64,000 bases of DNA from Leptotrichia hongkongensis. Lineage in GTDB: Bacteria > Fusobacteriota > Fusobacteriia > Fusobacteriales > Leptotrichiaceae. The notes beneath the pieces are model-generated. The model had not been told where the DNA came from and did no database searches. It worked only from the letters and a program-made list of their open reading frames with translations. The DNA lies in contig NZ_JBGORW010000007.1 of NCBI RefSeq assembly GCF_041538065.1, forward strand, positions 1-64,000. Reading direction: 5' to 3'. The position numbers and the translations under genes were made by a program. This document shows positions 18,176 to 27,429 of this stretch, in pieces; the first letter of the stretch is position 1, and every line of letters begins with the position of its first letter.

Positions 18176-19252
18176 ATGGTTAGTGATAGGAGAATTTTTA
18201 AAAAGACAGGAGCGTTATTGTTAGGATTAACATATTCAATAATATCATTTGGAAGTGAGAATATTAAAGAAGCAGTTTCATCATCAGAAAATATTGAAAA
18301 TGTAAATATGCCAAAATCTGAGCCAAAATTAGTCGCATCATCAAAAACAAATAATTCTCAGCTGGAAAAGTTAATTAAAAATCAGTATAACAATAAAAGT
18401 ATTGACTTAAATGTAAATACAAGTTTGAGAAATATGCGTGATAGCGGAAGTTATGAGCGTCCAAATGTAAATACTTACACAGCAAATAGAAAAACTCAGC
18501 AAGGAACTCCAGATATGAAATTATCAAAAGAGCAATTGCTGGCTGTAGCGGAAAGAATTTTTCAAAATGAAACAGGTGGAGTTAGAAATAATCTAGTAGA
18601 CTGGAATGACGGAGAGAATTTCCCTTCACTTGGTATAGGACATTTTACTTGGTTTAAAGCAAGTGGTGGAAGAAGTGGATTTGGAGATAGTTTACCTGAT
18701 ATGATTGCTTACTATAAACAACAAGGGATTCAATTGCCAAAATTACTTTCTGAATTTAGATATTCACCTTGGAACAGTAAGTCAGAATTAATGGCTAAAA
18801 AAGCTAATGGTGATAAGGATATTCAGGAATTGATAGCATTTTTTGATAACACAAGAGATATTCAGGTAATGTTTATTTACGAAAGATTAAAAGGTTCACT
18901 TGATAAAATGCTTGAAGCATCTTCAAACAAAGAAAATTTAAGAAATCAGTTTGAAAGAATGGTAAATACTCCTAATGGACTTTATGCCTTGATTGACTAC
19001 GTAAACTTTAAGGGTGAAGGATTAAAAGGTGTTTCTTCATACAATAATATAGCTTGGGGATTAAGACAAGTACTTGAAAACATGAAAGGAACAGCAGTAG
19101 GACAAAGTGCATTAGTAGAATTTAGTAATTCTGCCAAAGATGTATTAGCAAGACGTGTAAGAAATGCTCCAAGAAATGAGAGAAGATGGCTACAAGGATG
19201 GTATAATAGAGTAGACACATACAAAACTTTTGAAATTGGAAGAGCATATTAA
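18176..19252 (+). CDS. Secreted lysozyme-like protein of unknown function
   Basis: An N-terminal hydrophobic stretch (residues ~9-26, after basic RRIFKK) looks like a signal peptide. A Ser/Asn-rich linker follows to about residue 115. The conserved part has RIFQNETGG, LVDWNDGENFPSLGIGHFTW and a C-terminal helical region. I recall the NE-GG ... W-GE-F-SLGIGHF-W pattern from conserved exported proteins of Gram-negatives with a predicted lysozyme-like fold, in which the Glu of the first motif could be catalytic. That activity is inferred. GGAG precedes the ATG. A terminator hairpin follows at 19270. Confidence 0.6.
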   Translation: MVSDRRIFKKTGALLLGLTYSIISFGSENIKEAVSSSENIENVNMPKSEPKLVASSKTNNSQLEKLIKNQYNNKSIDLNVNTSLRNMRDSGSYERPNVNTYTANRKTQQGTPDMKLSKEQLLAVAERIFQNETGGVRNNLVDWNDGENFPSLGIGHFTWFKASGGRSGFGDSLPDMIAYYKQQGIQLPKLLSEFRYSPWNSKSELMAKKANGDKDIQELIAFFDNTRDIQVMFIYERLKGSLDKMLEASSNKENLRNQFERMVNTPNGLYALIDYVNFKGEGLKGVSSYNNIAWGLRQVLENMKGTAVGQSALVEFSNSAKDVLARRVRNAPRNERRWLQGWYNRVDTYKTFEIGRAY

Positions 19253-19269
19253 TTGAATAATGATTATGG

Positions 19270-19298
19270 CAGGGAATTATTAAATTCCCTGTTTCCTT
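19270..19298 (+). terminator. Terminator after the lysozyme-like gene
   Basis: Perfect 9-bp stem CAGGGAATT / AATTCCCTG with a 4-base loop, followed by TTTCCTTT, a broken T-run. Confidence 0.65.
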
Positions 19299-19338
19299 TA
19301 AAAATAATAAAAATATAGAAATAGGAGAAATAAATCAA

Positions 19339-20361
19339 ATGAAAATTTCAGATTTTGATTTTGAACTGCCTGAGGAACTGATAGCACAGCATGCTATAAA
19401 TCCTAGAGACCATTCAAAATTATTAGTGTTAAATAAAAAAGAAAAAACATTGGAACATAAAAAATTTTATAATATTATAGATTATTTGAAAAAAGATGAT
19501 GTTCTTGTAATTAACCGTACGAAAGTTATTCCAGCAAGATTGTTTGGACATAAGGAAAATGGAGTTGTCTTAGAATGCTTTCTTTTAAAAAGATATGATA
19601 TGTATACATGGGAAGTTTTGCTAAAGCCTGCTAAAAAGTTAAAAATTGGACAAAAGCTCATATTTTTGGAAGGAGTTTTGGAGGCGGAACTTTTAGAAAT
19701 TAAAGAAGATGGGAATAGAGTTATAAAATTTGATTTTGAAGGCAGATTCGAGGAAATTTTGGATAAATTGGGAGAAATGCCACTTCCGCCATATATTATG
19801 GAAAAATTGGAGGACAAAAATAGATATCAAACTGTCTATGCTAAGGAAGGTGAATCAGTAGCCGCTCCAACTGCGGGACTTCATTTTACAAATGAACTTT
19901 TGGAAAAAATTCGTGAAAAGGGAGTTATTATTGCAGAAGTATTTCTAGATGTGGGACTTGGGACATTTCGTCCAGTACAGGTGGAAAATGTGCTAGATCA
20001 TAAAATGCACAGTGAAAAATATCGAATACCCGAAGAAACTGCCAAAATTATCAATGAGGCTAAAAAAAATGGGAATCGTATAATTGCAGTAGGAACAACA
20101 TCAGTAAGAACATTGGAATCTTCTGTTGATGAGAATGGAAAATTAATAGCTTCCGAGGGAGATACAAATATCTTTATTTATGGAGATTATAAATTTAAAA
20201 TTGTAGATGCAATAATTACAAATTTTCATTTGCCAAAATCTACATTAATTATGTTAATTTCAGCATTTGGTGGAAAAGAATTTGTTTTTGATGCATATAA
20301 GAAGGCAGTTGAAGAAAAGTATAGATTTTATAGTTTTGGAGATTCAATGTTTATTTACTAA
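19339..20361 (+). CDS. queA: S-adenosylmethionine:tRNA ribosyltransferase-isomerase
   Basis: QueA moves the ribosyl group of SAM to 7-aminomethyl-deazaguanine in tRNA, giving epoxyqueuosine. Family segments are clear: the N-terminal FDFELPEELIAQ, RDHSKLLVL, INRTKVIPARL, the central GEMPLPPY, SVAAPTAGLHFT, VFLDVGLGTFRPV, and the C-terminal TNFHLPKSTLIMLISAF. 340 residues is typical. GGAG lies before the ATG. A bidirectional terminator separates it from the convergent thioredoxin gene. Confidence 0.96.
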   Translation: MKISDFDFELPEELIAQHAINPRDHSKLLVLNKKEKTLEHKKFYNIIDYLKKDDVLVINRTKVIPARLFGHKENGVVLECFLLKRYDMYTWEVLLKPAKKLKIGQKLIFLEGVLEAELLEIKEDGNRVIKFDFEGRFEEILDKLGEMPLPPYIMEKLEDKNRYQTVYAKEGESVAAPTAGLHFTNELLEKIREKGVIIAEVFLDVGLGTFRPVQVENVLDHKMHSEKYRIPEETAKIINEAKKNGNRIIAVGTTSVRTLESSVDENGKLIASEGDTNIFIYGDYKFKIVDAIITNFHLPKSTLIMLISAFGGKEFVFDAYKKAVEEKYRFYSFGDSMFIY

Positions 20362-20400
20362 AAGTCATTTGTTTTGATTTTTTATATTTTTGGTAAAAAA

Positions 20401-20441
20401 AAGGATTTAAAGTGTAAAAGCTCTAAATCCTTCTTGTTTTA
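20401..20441. terminator. Bidirectional terminator between queA and the thioredoxin gene
   Basis: Stem AAGGATTTA (20401-20409) with TAAATCCTT (20424-20432). There is an A-run before it and a T-rich stretch after, so it can serve both convergent genes. Confidence 0.75.
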
Positions 20442-20939
20442 TTTAAGATAAAATGCTGATTTTATATTATCATACTTCATTGTTCCGCCTAAAAGATTTT
20501 CAATTGTTGAATTTTCAATTTTTATGTTGTATGGAATACTATTTATTTTGAAGCCTTTCATTATCGAATCATCAGCGTCAAAATAAACTGGGAAAGTAAA
20601 TTTATTTTCCTCTACATATTTTTTAGTTGATGATAAGTTAGTTTTTCTTCTCGTGAATACAACTACTACATTTATGTTATCTTTGTTTTCATCATAAAAT
20701 TTTTGGACATCTGGCAATTCCATACGGCAATAAGGACACCATTCTGCTGCGAAAACTAATAATGTAGGTTTTTTATTATTGAATATTTTATTACTTTTTG
20801 TATACTTTCCATTAAAATCTCTTAATTCAAAACTAGGAATTTTGGCTCCAACTTCCATATTCACATCAAGACCCTTATCTTTTCCGTATCCTATTAAAAA
20901 TACCATAAACATTGAAATAATAACTAATAATTTTTTCAT
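20439..20939 (-). CDS. Exported thioredoxin-like (TlpA/ResA family) protein
   Basis: A thiol-disulfide oxidoreductase of the TlpA/ResA type that would act outside the cytoplasm. The N-terminal hydrophobic stretch (residues 4-19) is a signal peptide or anchor; no lipobox Cys. The active site WCPYC is preceded by LLVFAAE, and the cis-proline is in INSIPYN. The 166-residue length fits the family. There is no cytochrome-maturation gene nearby, so its substrate is not indicated. It stands alone on the minus strand. Confidence 0.85.
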   Translation of the reverse strand: MKKLLVIISMFMVFLIGYGKDKGLDVNMEVGAKIPSFELRDFNGKYTKSNKIFNNKKPTLLVFAAEWCPYCRMELPDVQKFYDENKDNINVVVVFTRRKTNLSSTKKYVEENKFTFPVYFDADDSIMKGFKINSIPYNIKIENSTIENLLGGTMKYDNIKSAFYLK

Positions 20940-21168
20940 TTTTTTCCCTTCTTTCTGTCAATAAATTTTGTTATATTATATAATATTTTTTTGAATATGT
21001 AAAAAAAATTTTATTTGATTTTTTTGTAAAAAATATATTATTTTTATTTGACATTATTTATAAAAATTATTATAATTATACTACAGAGATAAAATAAATT
21101 TTAAATAAAATTCAAAGAAGTTTAAAAATTATTTTTGCAGTAAAATAGAGGAGGATTGAAAATATTAT

Positions 21169-22179
21169 ATGAAAAAAATTGGGATAATACTAATAATAAT
21201 GCTGGTTATAGTATTTTTGTCAACAAGAACGGGGAAAATAGAGAAAAAATCATTAAGCGGAGTCTCTAAGGAGCAGGCTGTATTAGAGAAGAATAAAGAT
21301 AAATATAACAAGCATATACGTTTTTACAATAGAATTCTTAATATTGATAAGGGACTACTGTATTATTTTGAAGATGCTGGAATGGATAAGAAGTTTAAAA
21401 ATATTCAAAATGAAGAAATTACAGCTGATATTGCAATTGATAAAAACTTTATTGATAAATTAAAAGAATTATCTGAAAGTAAAGAAAAAAAAGATGAATT
21501 GGATAAAAAAGCGATAGCTATGCTTCCAGTACTTGAAAAAATGTTGCCGATTACCGATGAAATGAGAACATATTATAAAAATAAGCAATATTTGCAGGAT
21601 AATTATGCGAAAGCGCAAGATTTACATACGCAATTACTTGCAACTTTAGATAAATATAATCAAGTTACAAAAAGTTATAAAGAAGTATTTGAAAAAAAAT
21701 CAGATGAAATTAAAAAGCTGATGATAAAAGATTATGATAAGAGAAAGCAGTATATTACATATAATCAATTTATGTTCATCGAGGAAGGCGACCAGATTAT
21801 AAAGGAAATACATAAGCAAGGGCTTGATGCGAGTGACTTTACTGCAAAAGGGAATGCAAAAAAATTCAAAAAATTAGAAGAAAAAATGGATAAAGCCTTC
21901 ATAAAATTTGAAAAATCTATAAAAAATACAAAACAGCTTGAAAAAGAAGGATATAATCCTGGAGATCATAGTGAATTTATTCAGAAAGCAAATAAATTTA
22001 AGCAATCTGTAAATGTATTTATCCAAAGAATAGAGAAAAAGGAAAAAGCCTCACATTCATCTGTAAGTGATAGTTTCTTTGCACAGACTGAGGAAGGAAC
22101 ACCAGAAAATGTACTTGCAAACTTCAATGAAGTAATAAAGGAACACAACAAATTATTAGCGAAAAAAATTAAAAAATAA
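21169..22179 (+). CDS. Exported helical protein, DUF3829/YiiG-like
   Basis: An N-terminal hydrophobic segment (residues 3-20) is followed by a highly charged, mainly helical protein rich in Lys and Glu. The NKYNKHIRFYNRIL opening, the MLPITDEMRTYYKNKQYLQDNYAKA middle and a final FNEVIKEHN segment resemble the DUF3829 (YiiG) family of exported proteins of unknown function. Most YiiG proteins are lipoproteins, but no lipobox Cys is seen here. GAGGAGG lies ~13 bp before the ATG. The family call comes from memory of the pattern. Confidence 0.5.
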   Translation: MKKIGIILIIMLVIVFLSTRTGKIEKKSLSGVSKEQAVLEKNKDKYNKHIRFYNRILNIDKGLLYYFEDAGMDKKFKNIQNEEITADIAIDKNFIDKLKELSESKEKKDELDKKAIAMLPVLEKMLPITDEMRTYYKNKQYLQDNYAKAQDLHTQLLATLDKYNQVTKSYKEVFEKKSDEIKKLMIKDYDKRKQYITYNQFMFIEEGDQIIKEIHKQGLDASDFTAKGNAKKFKKLEEKMDKAFIKFEKSIKNTKQLEKEGYNPGDHSEFIQKANKFKQSVNVFIQRIEKKEKASHSSVSDSFFAQTEEGTPENVLANFNEVIKEHNKLLAKKIKK

Positions 22180-22246
22180 TAATTAAAATTAATTTATGAA
22201 AGAAAGATTTGATTTTATCAGATTTTTCTTTTTTTTTACAAAAATA

Positions 22247-22255
22247 TGGTATAAT
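22247..22255 (+). promoter_or_regulatory. Extended -10 promoter for the ompA-like pair
   Basis: TGGTATAAT is a full extended -10 element, ~33 bp before the first OmpA-like start codon. No good -35 is seen, which is usual for extended -10 promoters. Confidence 0.6.
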
Positions 22256-22287
22256 TCTAGTGAAAAAAGTATTAAGGAGTGATAGTA

Positions 22288-22740
22288 ATGAAAAAAGCAG
22301 TTATATTTTTAGTAATGGCAGTTGGAATAAATGCAATGGCACATTTAGGAGGACCTTGTTCTGTAAGTGAGAAAAAATGTGTTATAAGAGGATTCAAGGT
22401 AGATGGAAATATTCTGAATGAATCAGAAGCTTCTAGTATTATGGAGATTGTTGATATATTGAATAAATATGGCAAATCTGGAACAATTGATGTTATAGGA
22501 CATACAGATTCTACAGGTTCACAAAAACATAATTTAAAATTATCAGAAACAAGGGCAAAAAACTTTGCAAGATTAATGAGGGAATTTGGGCTGGATAAAA
22601 GATTTTCCTTTGGAAAAATAAAAGGTGAAGGAGCAAATTCGCCTGTAGATACAGATGACAGAGTTGAAGGCAGATACAATAACCGAAGGGTTGAAATTCT
22701 TTTGAATAATGTAGAATTTGAAACTCAAGAAAACAAGTAA
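22288..22740 (+). CDS. OmpA C-terminal-domain protein, copy 1
   Basis: A small periplasmic peptidoglycan-binding protein. A signal peptide (residues 1-18) precedes an OmpA-like domain with IDVIGHTDSTGS, LSETRAKNFARLM and YNNRRVEI, which carry the Asp and Arg that grip diaminopimelate in this family. No outer-membrane barrel is present. The ATG at 22288 has AAGGAG 8 bp upstream. At 150 residues it is paralogous to the next gene, which starts 27 bp after the stop. Confidence 0.85.
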   Translation: MKKAVIFLVMAVGINAMAHLGGPCSVSEKKCVIRGFKVDGNILNESEASSIMEIVDILNKYGKSGTIDVIGHTDSTGSQKHNLKLSETRAKNFARLMREFGLDKRFSFGKIKGEGANSPVDTDDRVEGRYNNRRVEILLNNVEFETQENK

Positions 22741-22767
22741 AATTATGATTTTAAAGGAAAAAAGATT

Positions 22768-23310
22768 ATGAAAAAATTAATTATACTTTTGATGATAGTA
22801 ATAGGTATGAGTGTACAGGCAGAGGAAATTAGAAAAAAAGAAGAAAAAATTAATACGGGAAATACTGATTATATTCCAGAACCCCCAAAGTCAACTCAGA
22901 TAATTTGCGGTTTTCCACCTTGTGATTTGACATATGGAAAATGTGTAGTTCGTGGATTTAAGGTGGATGGAGAAAAAATGAATGAATCTGAAAGTTATGA
23001 TTTGAAATACATTGCAAATATGCTTAATACCCATATAGAAAAAGGTTATCTTGAAATTATAGGGTATACAGATTCAACTGGTTCAAAAAAACATAATCGA
23101 AAATTATCTTTGGAAAGGGCAGTAAATGCAGCTAAATTATTGCGGGAATATGGATTAGATAAAAGATTTTCCATTGTGAAAATTATAGGAAAAGGTGGGG
23201 AAGAACCTAAGGATACAAATGAAACTGTAGAAGGAAGATATAATAATAGAAGAATTGAAATCATTTTAAATGATTTGGAATATAAAGAATCAAGATTTAT
23301 AAATAAATAA
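22768..23310 (+). CDS. OmpA C-terminal-domain protein, copy 2
   Basis: Tandem paralogue of the gene before it. A signal peptide (ends near QAEE) and a charged, Pro-rich segment precede the same domain: KCVVRGFKVDGE, LEIIGYTDSTGS, LSLERAVNAAKLL, YNNRRIEI. Both share a CDLTYGKCVVRGF-like Cys pair at the domain start (here C and C 8 apart), probably a disulfide. GGAAAAAAG precedes the ATG. Repeat copy C follows the stop by ~30 bp. Confidence 0.85.
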   Translation: MKKLIILLMIVIGMSVQAEEIRKKEEKINTGNTDYIPEPPKSTQIICGFPPCDLTYGKCVVRGFKVDGEKMNESESYDLKYIANMLNTHIEKGYLEIIGYTDSTGSKKHNRKLSLERAVNAAKLLREYGLDKRFSIVKIIGKGGEEPKDTNETVEGRYNNRRIEIILNDLEYKESRFINK

Positions 23311-23338
23311 ATATCAAATATATTTAAAGAAATATTAT

Positions 23339-23440
23339 AGTAAAACTAGTTAAAAATAGAACTCAAAAATTATGACTATTTTACTCAAACCTTAAATTAT
23401 ATAATTTTTATCAGTTCAATTTTAAATAGGTTCGAGTATA
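23339..23440 (-). repeat. 102-bp palindromic intergenic repeat, copy C (inverted)
   Basis: The reverse complement of copies A and B, with a few differences. Read on the plus strand it starts GTAAAACTAG and ends GGTTCGAGTATA. It lies just 3' of the second OmpA-like gene. Confidence 0.85.
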
Positions 23441-23522
23441 TTATAAATTTTTATGATTACTGTTCTTTTTGAGTTATAAAATATTTTATGATTTAATACC
23501 AAAAGTTAAAGTTGATATTTTC

Positions 23523-23555
23523 AAAAAAAAACTATTTTATTTTAATAAAATAGTT
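23523..23555 (-). terminator. Terminator downstream of tRNA-Thr
   Basis: A perfect 12-bp stem (23530-23541 with 23544-23555) with a 2-base gap. On the minus strand it ends in an eight-base T-run (A residues 23523-23530), so it fits the tRNA transcript. Confidence 0.75.
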
Positions 23556-23587
23556 CTAAAATTATAATATGAGTGATTTTTATAAAG

Positions 23588-23663
<76 letters not shown>

Positions 23664-23678
23664 AAAATTTACAAAAAT

Positions 23679-23707
23679 ATTATATCGAATTTTTATTGTA
23701 ATGTCAA
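23679..23707 (-). promoter_or_regulatory. Promoter of tRNA-Thr
   Basis: Minus-strand TTGACA (23702-23707) and TATAAT (23679-23684) are 17 bp apart, a fully consensus promoter ending about 15 bp before the mature tRNA. Confidence 0.85.
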
Positions 23708-23813
23708 GGAAAATTTAATTTGATTTTTTGTTGTTTTTTCAAAAGACTTTGTGATATACTTTTATTATTAATACTTGTTAATTTTATTGAAATTTAAAAG
23801 ATTCGAGAACAAA

Positions 23814-24071
23814 GTGAGCGAAAAAAATTTAAAAATCTTAGGATGGCTTGGAACATTACTTTCTGTAATAATGTATGTGTCTTATGTTCCACAAATAATG
23901 GGGAATTTACATGGGAATAAAACATTTTTCCTACAGCCTTCAGCAGCTACAATTAACTGTACGATATGGACAAGTTATGGTCTTTTAAAAGAGAAAAAAG
24001 ATTATCCGCTGTCAGCAGCAAACTTGCCAGGAGTAATCTTTGGACTACTTGCAACAATCACGGCATTTTAG
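23814..24071 (+). CDS. SemiSWEET sugar transporter, copy 1
   Basis: A three-helix bacterial half-transporter (MtN3/PQ-loop family) that dimerises to move sugars. Three hydrophobic segments are seen, with the PQ motif in YVSYVPQI, the INCTIWTSYGLL second helix with its Trp, and a final ANLPGVIFGLL helix. The proposed start is GTG 23814, giving 85 residues, the family's usual size; its ribosome site is weak. An in-frame TTG at 23775 would add 13 residues. A second SemiSWEET lies at 57660. Confidence 0.85.
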   Translation: MSEKNLKILGWLGTLLSVIMYVSYVPQIMGNLHGNKTFFLQPSAATINCTIWTSYGLLKEKKDYPLSAANLPGVIFGLLATITAF

Positions 24072-24359
24072 ACAATTTAATTTTAAAAATTTATTGTGAA
24101 GTTCATTTGAATGATAATCAATCATTTTTATGAGCTTTTTTTTCATAATTTCTTTATAAAAGTAGAAAAAAAATCAGCTTTGTGATAAAATATACAATAT
24201 AATTTAATTGATCTGTAAAATAAAAAAATATAGCAATTCTAGTTTAAAATGAGAGTGGAGGATTGGGCTATAGTTATTAGCCAATTCATTGTTTTTATAT
24301 ATTTTTGCTCTAGTTTTTAAGTGAGTTGATTATATGAAATTAAAATAGGAGGAAAAATA
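24072..24359. other. Leader region of valS
   Basis: Holds a hairpin (ATTGGGCTA ... TAGCCAAT, about 24264-24285) without a T-run. I looked for the T-box anti-terminator signature expected before some aminoacyl-tRNA synthetase genes and did not find it. Confidence 0.4.
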
Positions 24360-27005
24360 ATGCCAAATGAACTGAATAAAGTTTATTCACCAAATGAGAT
24401 AGAAGATAAATGGTATAAAATATGGGAAGAAAAAGGATATTTTAATGCACAGCATAATGCAGAAAAGCCAGGATATTCAATTGCTATTCCACCACCAAAT
24501 GTTACAGGGATTTTGCATATGGGTCATATGCTTAACAACTCGATACAGGATGCAATTATTAGATATAAGAGAATGAGCGGATTTGATACACTTTGGATTC
24601 CAGGGATGGATCATGCTGGGATTGCTACGCAAAATAAAGTTGAGAGAATGCTGGCTGATGAAGGAACTTCTAAAGAAGAAATTGGGTATGATGAGTTTTT
24701 GAGAAGAACTTGGGAATGGAAGGAAAAACATGGCGGGCTGATTACAAAGCAGCTTAGAAAACTGGGAGTTTCGCTGGACTGGACAAGAGAGAGATTTACT
24801 ATGGATGAAGGGCTTTCAGAAGCTGTAAAGGAAGTGTTTATCAAACTTTACAATGATGGGCTTATTTATCGTGGAGAATACATTGTAAACTGGTGTCCGC
24901 ACGACAAGACAGCACTTGCTGATGATGAGGTAAATCACGAGGATAAAAATGGAAAAATCTGGGAAATCAGATACCCGATTAAAGATAGCGATGAAGAATT
25001 TGTAATTGCTACAACTCGTCCTGAAACAATGCTTGGAGATACAGGAGTTGCAGTAAATCCAAATGATGAAAGATACAAGCATCTGATTGGAAAAACTGTA
25101 ATTTTACCTCTTATGAACAGAGAAATTCCAATTGTGGCAGATGAATATGTAGATATGGAATTTGGGACTGGGGTAGTTAAGATGACTCCGTCACACGATC
25201 CTAACGACTTTGAAGTGGCAAAAAGAACTGGACTTGCATTTTTAAATATTTTTACAGAAGATGCGCATGTAAATGAAAATGGTGGGAAATATCAAGGGTT
25301 AGAAAGATTTGCAGCTAGAAAGGCTATACTTGCTGATTTGGAAGAGCAGGGACTGCTAGTTGGAGTAAAAGATCATAAGAATGCTGTAGGGCATTGCTAC
25401 AGATGTAATTCAATTATCGAGCCAAGAGTTTCTACTCAATGGTTTGTAAAAATGGAGCCACTTGCAAAAAGAGCATTGGAAGTTGTAAAAAATGGAAAAA
25501 TTCAAATTACGCCAAAAAGATGGGAAAAAGTTTATTACAACTGGCTGGAAAACATAAGGGACTGGACAATTTCACGTCAAATCTGGTGGGGACACAGAAT
25601 ACCTGCCTATTATGCAGAAGACGGAACAGTTTTTGTGGCAAAAAGTCTGGAAGAGGCAAAAGTGCAGGCACGTGAAAAATTTGGAAAAGATGTGAATTTG
25701 ACAGAAGAAACAGATGTGCTTGATACTTGGTTTTCATCAGCATTATGGCCATTTTCAACATTAGGCTGGCCAAATGAAACTGAAGACTTGAAAAAATTCT
25801 TTCCAACAAATGCACTTGTTACAGGTGCAGACATATTGTTCTTCTGGGTAGCAAGAATGGTAATGATGAGCCTTTATATAAAAGATGAAATTCCATTTAA
25901 TTATGTTTATCTGCATGGAATTATACGGGATGAAAAAGGTAGAAAAATGAGTAAATCTCTAGGAAACTCTCCTGACCCGCTTGACTTGATAGCAAAATAT
26001 GGTGCAGATGCAATAAGATTCAGCTTTTTATACAATACTTCACAAGGACAGGACATTCATTTTTCAGAAAAACTGCTTGAAATGGGTTCAGCTTTTGCTA
26101 ATAAAGTGTGGAATGCATCAAGATTTGTGTTGTCAAATCTGGAAGATTTTGATGTTTCAACAACTGTGGATAATTCAGAATTTAAACTTGAAGATAAATG
26201 GATTTTATCCAAATTGCAGACTGCTTCAAAATTGATTAATGAAAATATGGAAAAATATGAACTGGACGCCGCTGCAAAATTGGCATACGAATTTTTCCGT
26301 GGAGATTTCTGTGACTGGTATGTAGAAATTGCCAAAACACGTGTTTATGGACAGGAAGGCAGTGATAAAGTTGTGGCTCAGTGGGTATTAAGACACGTTC
26401 TTGATAAAGGGCTTAAAATGCTGCATCCATTTATGCCGTTTATTACTGAAGAAATTTGGCAAAAATTGCAGACTGGCGAAGAAACAATTATGTTATCAGA
26501 TTTTCCAAAAGAAGAAAAAGAGTTTATAAATATTGATGCTGAAAAGGAATTTGACTATCTGAAGGAAATTATTTCAGCAATTAGAAATATCCGTGGAGAA
26601 GCAAATGTTTCGCCATCTAAGAAAATTGAAGTTATTTTCAAGACAGCTGATGAAAATGCAATAAATATTTTACAAAATAATGCCAAAATACTGGATAAAC
26701 TGGCAAATGTTGAAAAATATGAATTTAATGTGGAAATTCCAAAACTTGTAGGATTTAGATTGGTTGACACAACTGAGATTTTTGTTCCGTTAGCAGAGTT
26801 AATTGATTTAGACAAGGAAATTGAAAAATTGGAGAAAAGCATTGAAAAAACTCAAGTTGAACTGGATAAAGTATTGAAAAAATTATCTAATGAAAATTTT
26901 GTTGCAAAAGCAAAACCTGAAGCTGTGGAAAAAGAAAGAAGAATAAAAGAAGAGCTTGAAAACAAAATTGCTAAGTTTAAGGAATCAATGAATTTGTATA
27001 AATAG
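24360..27005 (+). CDS. valS: Valyl-tRNA synthetase
   Basis: A class I synthetase charging tRNA-Val and editing mischarged Thr. The HIGH motif occurs as HMGH in PPPNVTGILHMGH, the KMSKS motif in RKMSKSLGN. The inserted editing domain spans roughly residues 190-390 (TRPETMLGDTGVAVNP; HDPNDFEVA). An anticodon-binding domain and a C-terminal coiled coil (~810-881, Glu/Lys-rich) are present. 881 residues is normal. AGGAGGA precedes the ATG. Confidence 0.97.
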   Translation: MPNELNKVYSPNEIEDKWYKIWEEKGYFNAQHNAEKPGYSIAIPPPNVTGILHMGHMLNNSIQDAIIRYKRMSGFDTLWIPGMDHAGIATQNKVERMLADEGTSKEEIGYDEFLRRTWEWKEKHGGLITKQLRKLGVSLDWTRERFTMDEGLSEAVKEVFIKLYNDGLIYRGEYIVNWCPHDKTALADDEVNHEDKNGKIWEIRYPIKDSDEEFVIATTRPETMLGDTGVAVNPNDERYKHLIGKTVILPLMNREIPIVADEYVDMEFGTGVVKMTPSHDPNDFEVAKRTGLAFLNIFTEDAHVNENGGKYQGLERFAARKAILADLEEQGLLVGVKDHKNAVGHCYRCNSIIEPRVSTQWFVKMEPLAKRALEVVKNGKIQITPKRWEKVYYNWLENIRDWTISRQIWWGHRIPAYYAEDGTVFVAKSLEEAKVQAREKFGKDVNLTEETDVLDTWFSSALWPFSTLGWPNETEDLKKFFPTNALVTGADILFFWVARMVMMSLYIKDEIPFNYVYLHGIIRDEKGRKMSKSLGNSPDPLDLIAKYGADAIRFSFLYNTSQGQDIHFSEKLLEMGSAFANKVWNASRFVLSNLEDFDVSTTVDNSEFKLEDKWILSKLQTASKLINENMEKYELDAAAKLAYEFFRGDFCDWYVEIAKTRVYGQEGSDKVVAQWVLRHVLDKGLKMLHPFMPFITEEIWQKLQTGEETIMLSDFPKEEKEFINIDAEKEFDYLKEIISAIRNIRGEANVSPSKKIEVIFKTADENAINILQNNAKILDKLANVEKYEFNVEIPKLVGFRLVDTTEIFVPLAELIDLDKEIEKLEKSIEKTQVELDKVLKKLSNENFVAKAKPEAVEKERRIKEELENKIAKFKESMNLYK

Positions 27006-27111
27006 TATTGGGATTTAAGCTATCAGACAAGTTTAATGAATAAAAAACTTGAAAAATTAAGATTATAATTGTAAAATACATTAAACAAAATAAATTTAAA
27101 ATGGAGGAAAT

Positions 27112-27225
27112 ATGAGAAAGCTTTTGATATTGGTCTTATTGACTTTGGCTTTAAGTTCGTGCTTATCAGCTAATGTAGGTGTTGGACCAGGTGGATTGCA
27201 TGGTGGAGTTGGAGTTTATTTCTAG
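27112..27225 (+). CDS. Very small lipoprotein (37 aa), copy 1
   Basis: Starts 7 bp after GGAGG. The product has a lipoprotein signal, a hydrophobic LILVLLTLALSSC ending in the lipidated Cys at residue 17, and then only 20 residues rich in Gly (VGVGPGG, HGGVGVYF). It resembles the next gene (36 aa), which also ends in an H-GVGV segment. Clustering with nfeD and SPFH suggests a role in envelope maintenance; no function can be assigned. Confidence 0.65.
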   Translation: MRKLLILVLLTLALSSCLSANVGVGPGGLHGGVGVYF

Positions 27226-27272
27226 ATTTCAAGCTACCTAAATGAAAAAAATTTTTTAAGAGGTGAGATGAA

Positions 27273-27383
27273 ATGAAAAAACTAATGATTTTGATTATGA
27301 TTTTGTTCACGCTTGTGGCTTGCAGCAGTACTGGAAAAGGGACAAATTCGATTCATGTTGGAGTGGGTGTTTCAGGACTTTAA
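27273..27383 (+). CDS. Very small lipoprotein (36 aa), copy 2
   Basis: Begins 48 bp after copy 1, behind AGAGGTGAGATGAA. The signal ends LFTLVACSS with the lipobox Cys at residue 17, followed by 19 residues ending in SIHVGVGVSGL. The shared size, Cys position and H-GVGV tail make it a paralogue of the previous gene. Function unknown. Confidence 0.65.
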   Translation: MKKLMILIMILFTLVACSSTGKGTNSIHVGVGVSGL

Positions 27384-27429
27384 GATTTTGTAGCTAAAGT
27401 ATTTATCAGATAAAAAAGGAGAGAGAAAA

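Noticed and set aside
24072..24359. T-box riboswitch upstream of valS
   Set aside because: The conserved anti-terminator sequence and a terminator with a T-run are absent; only a weak hairpin is seen.
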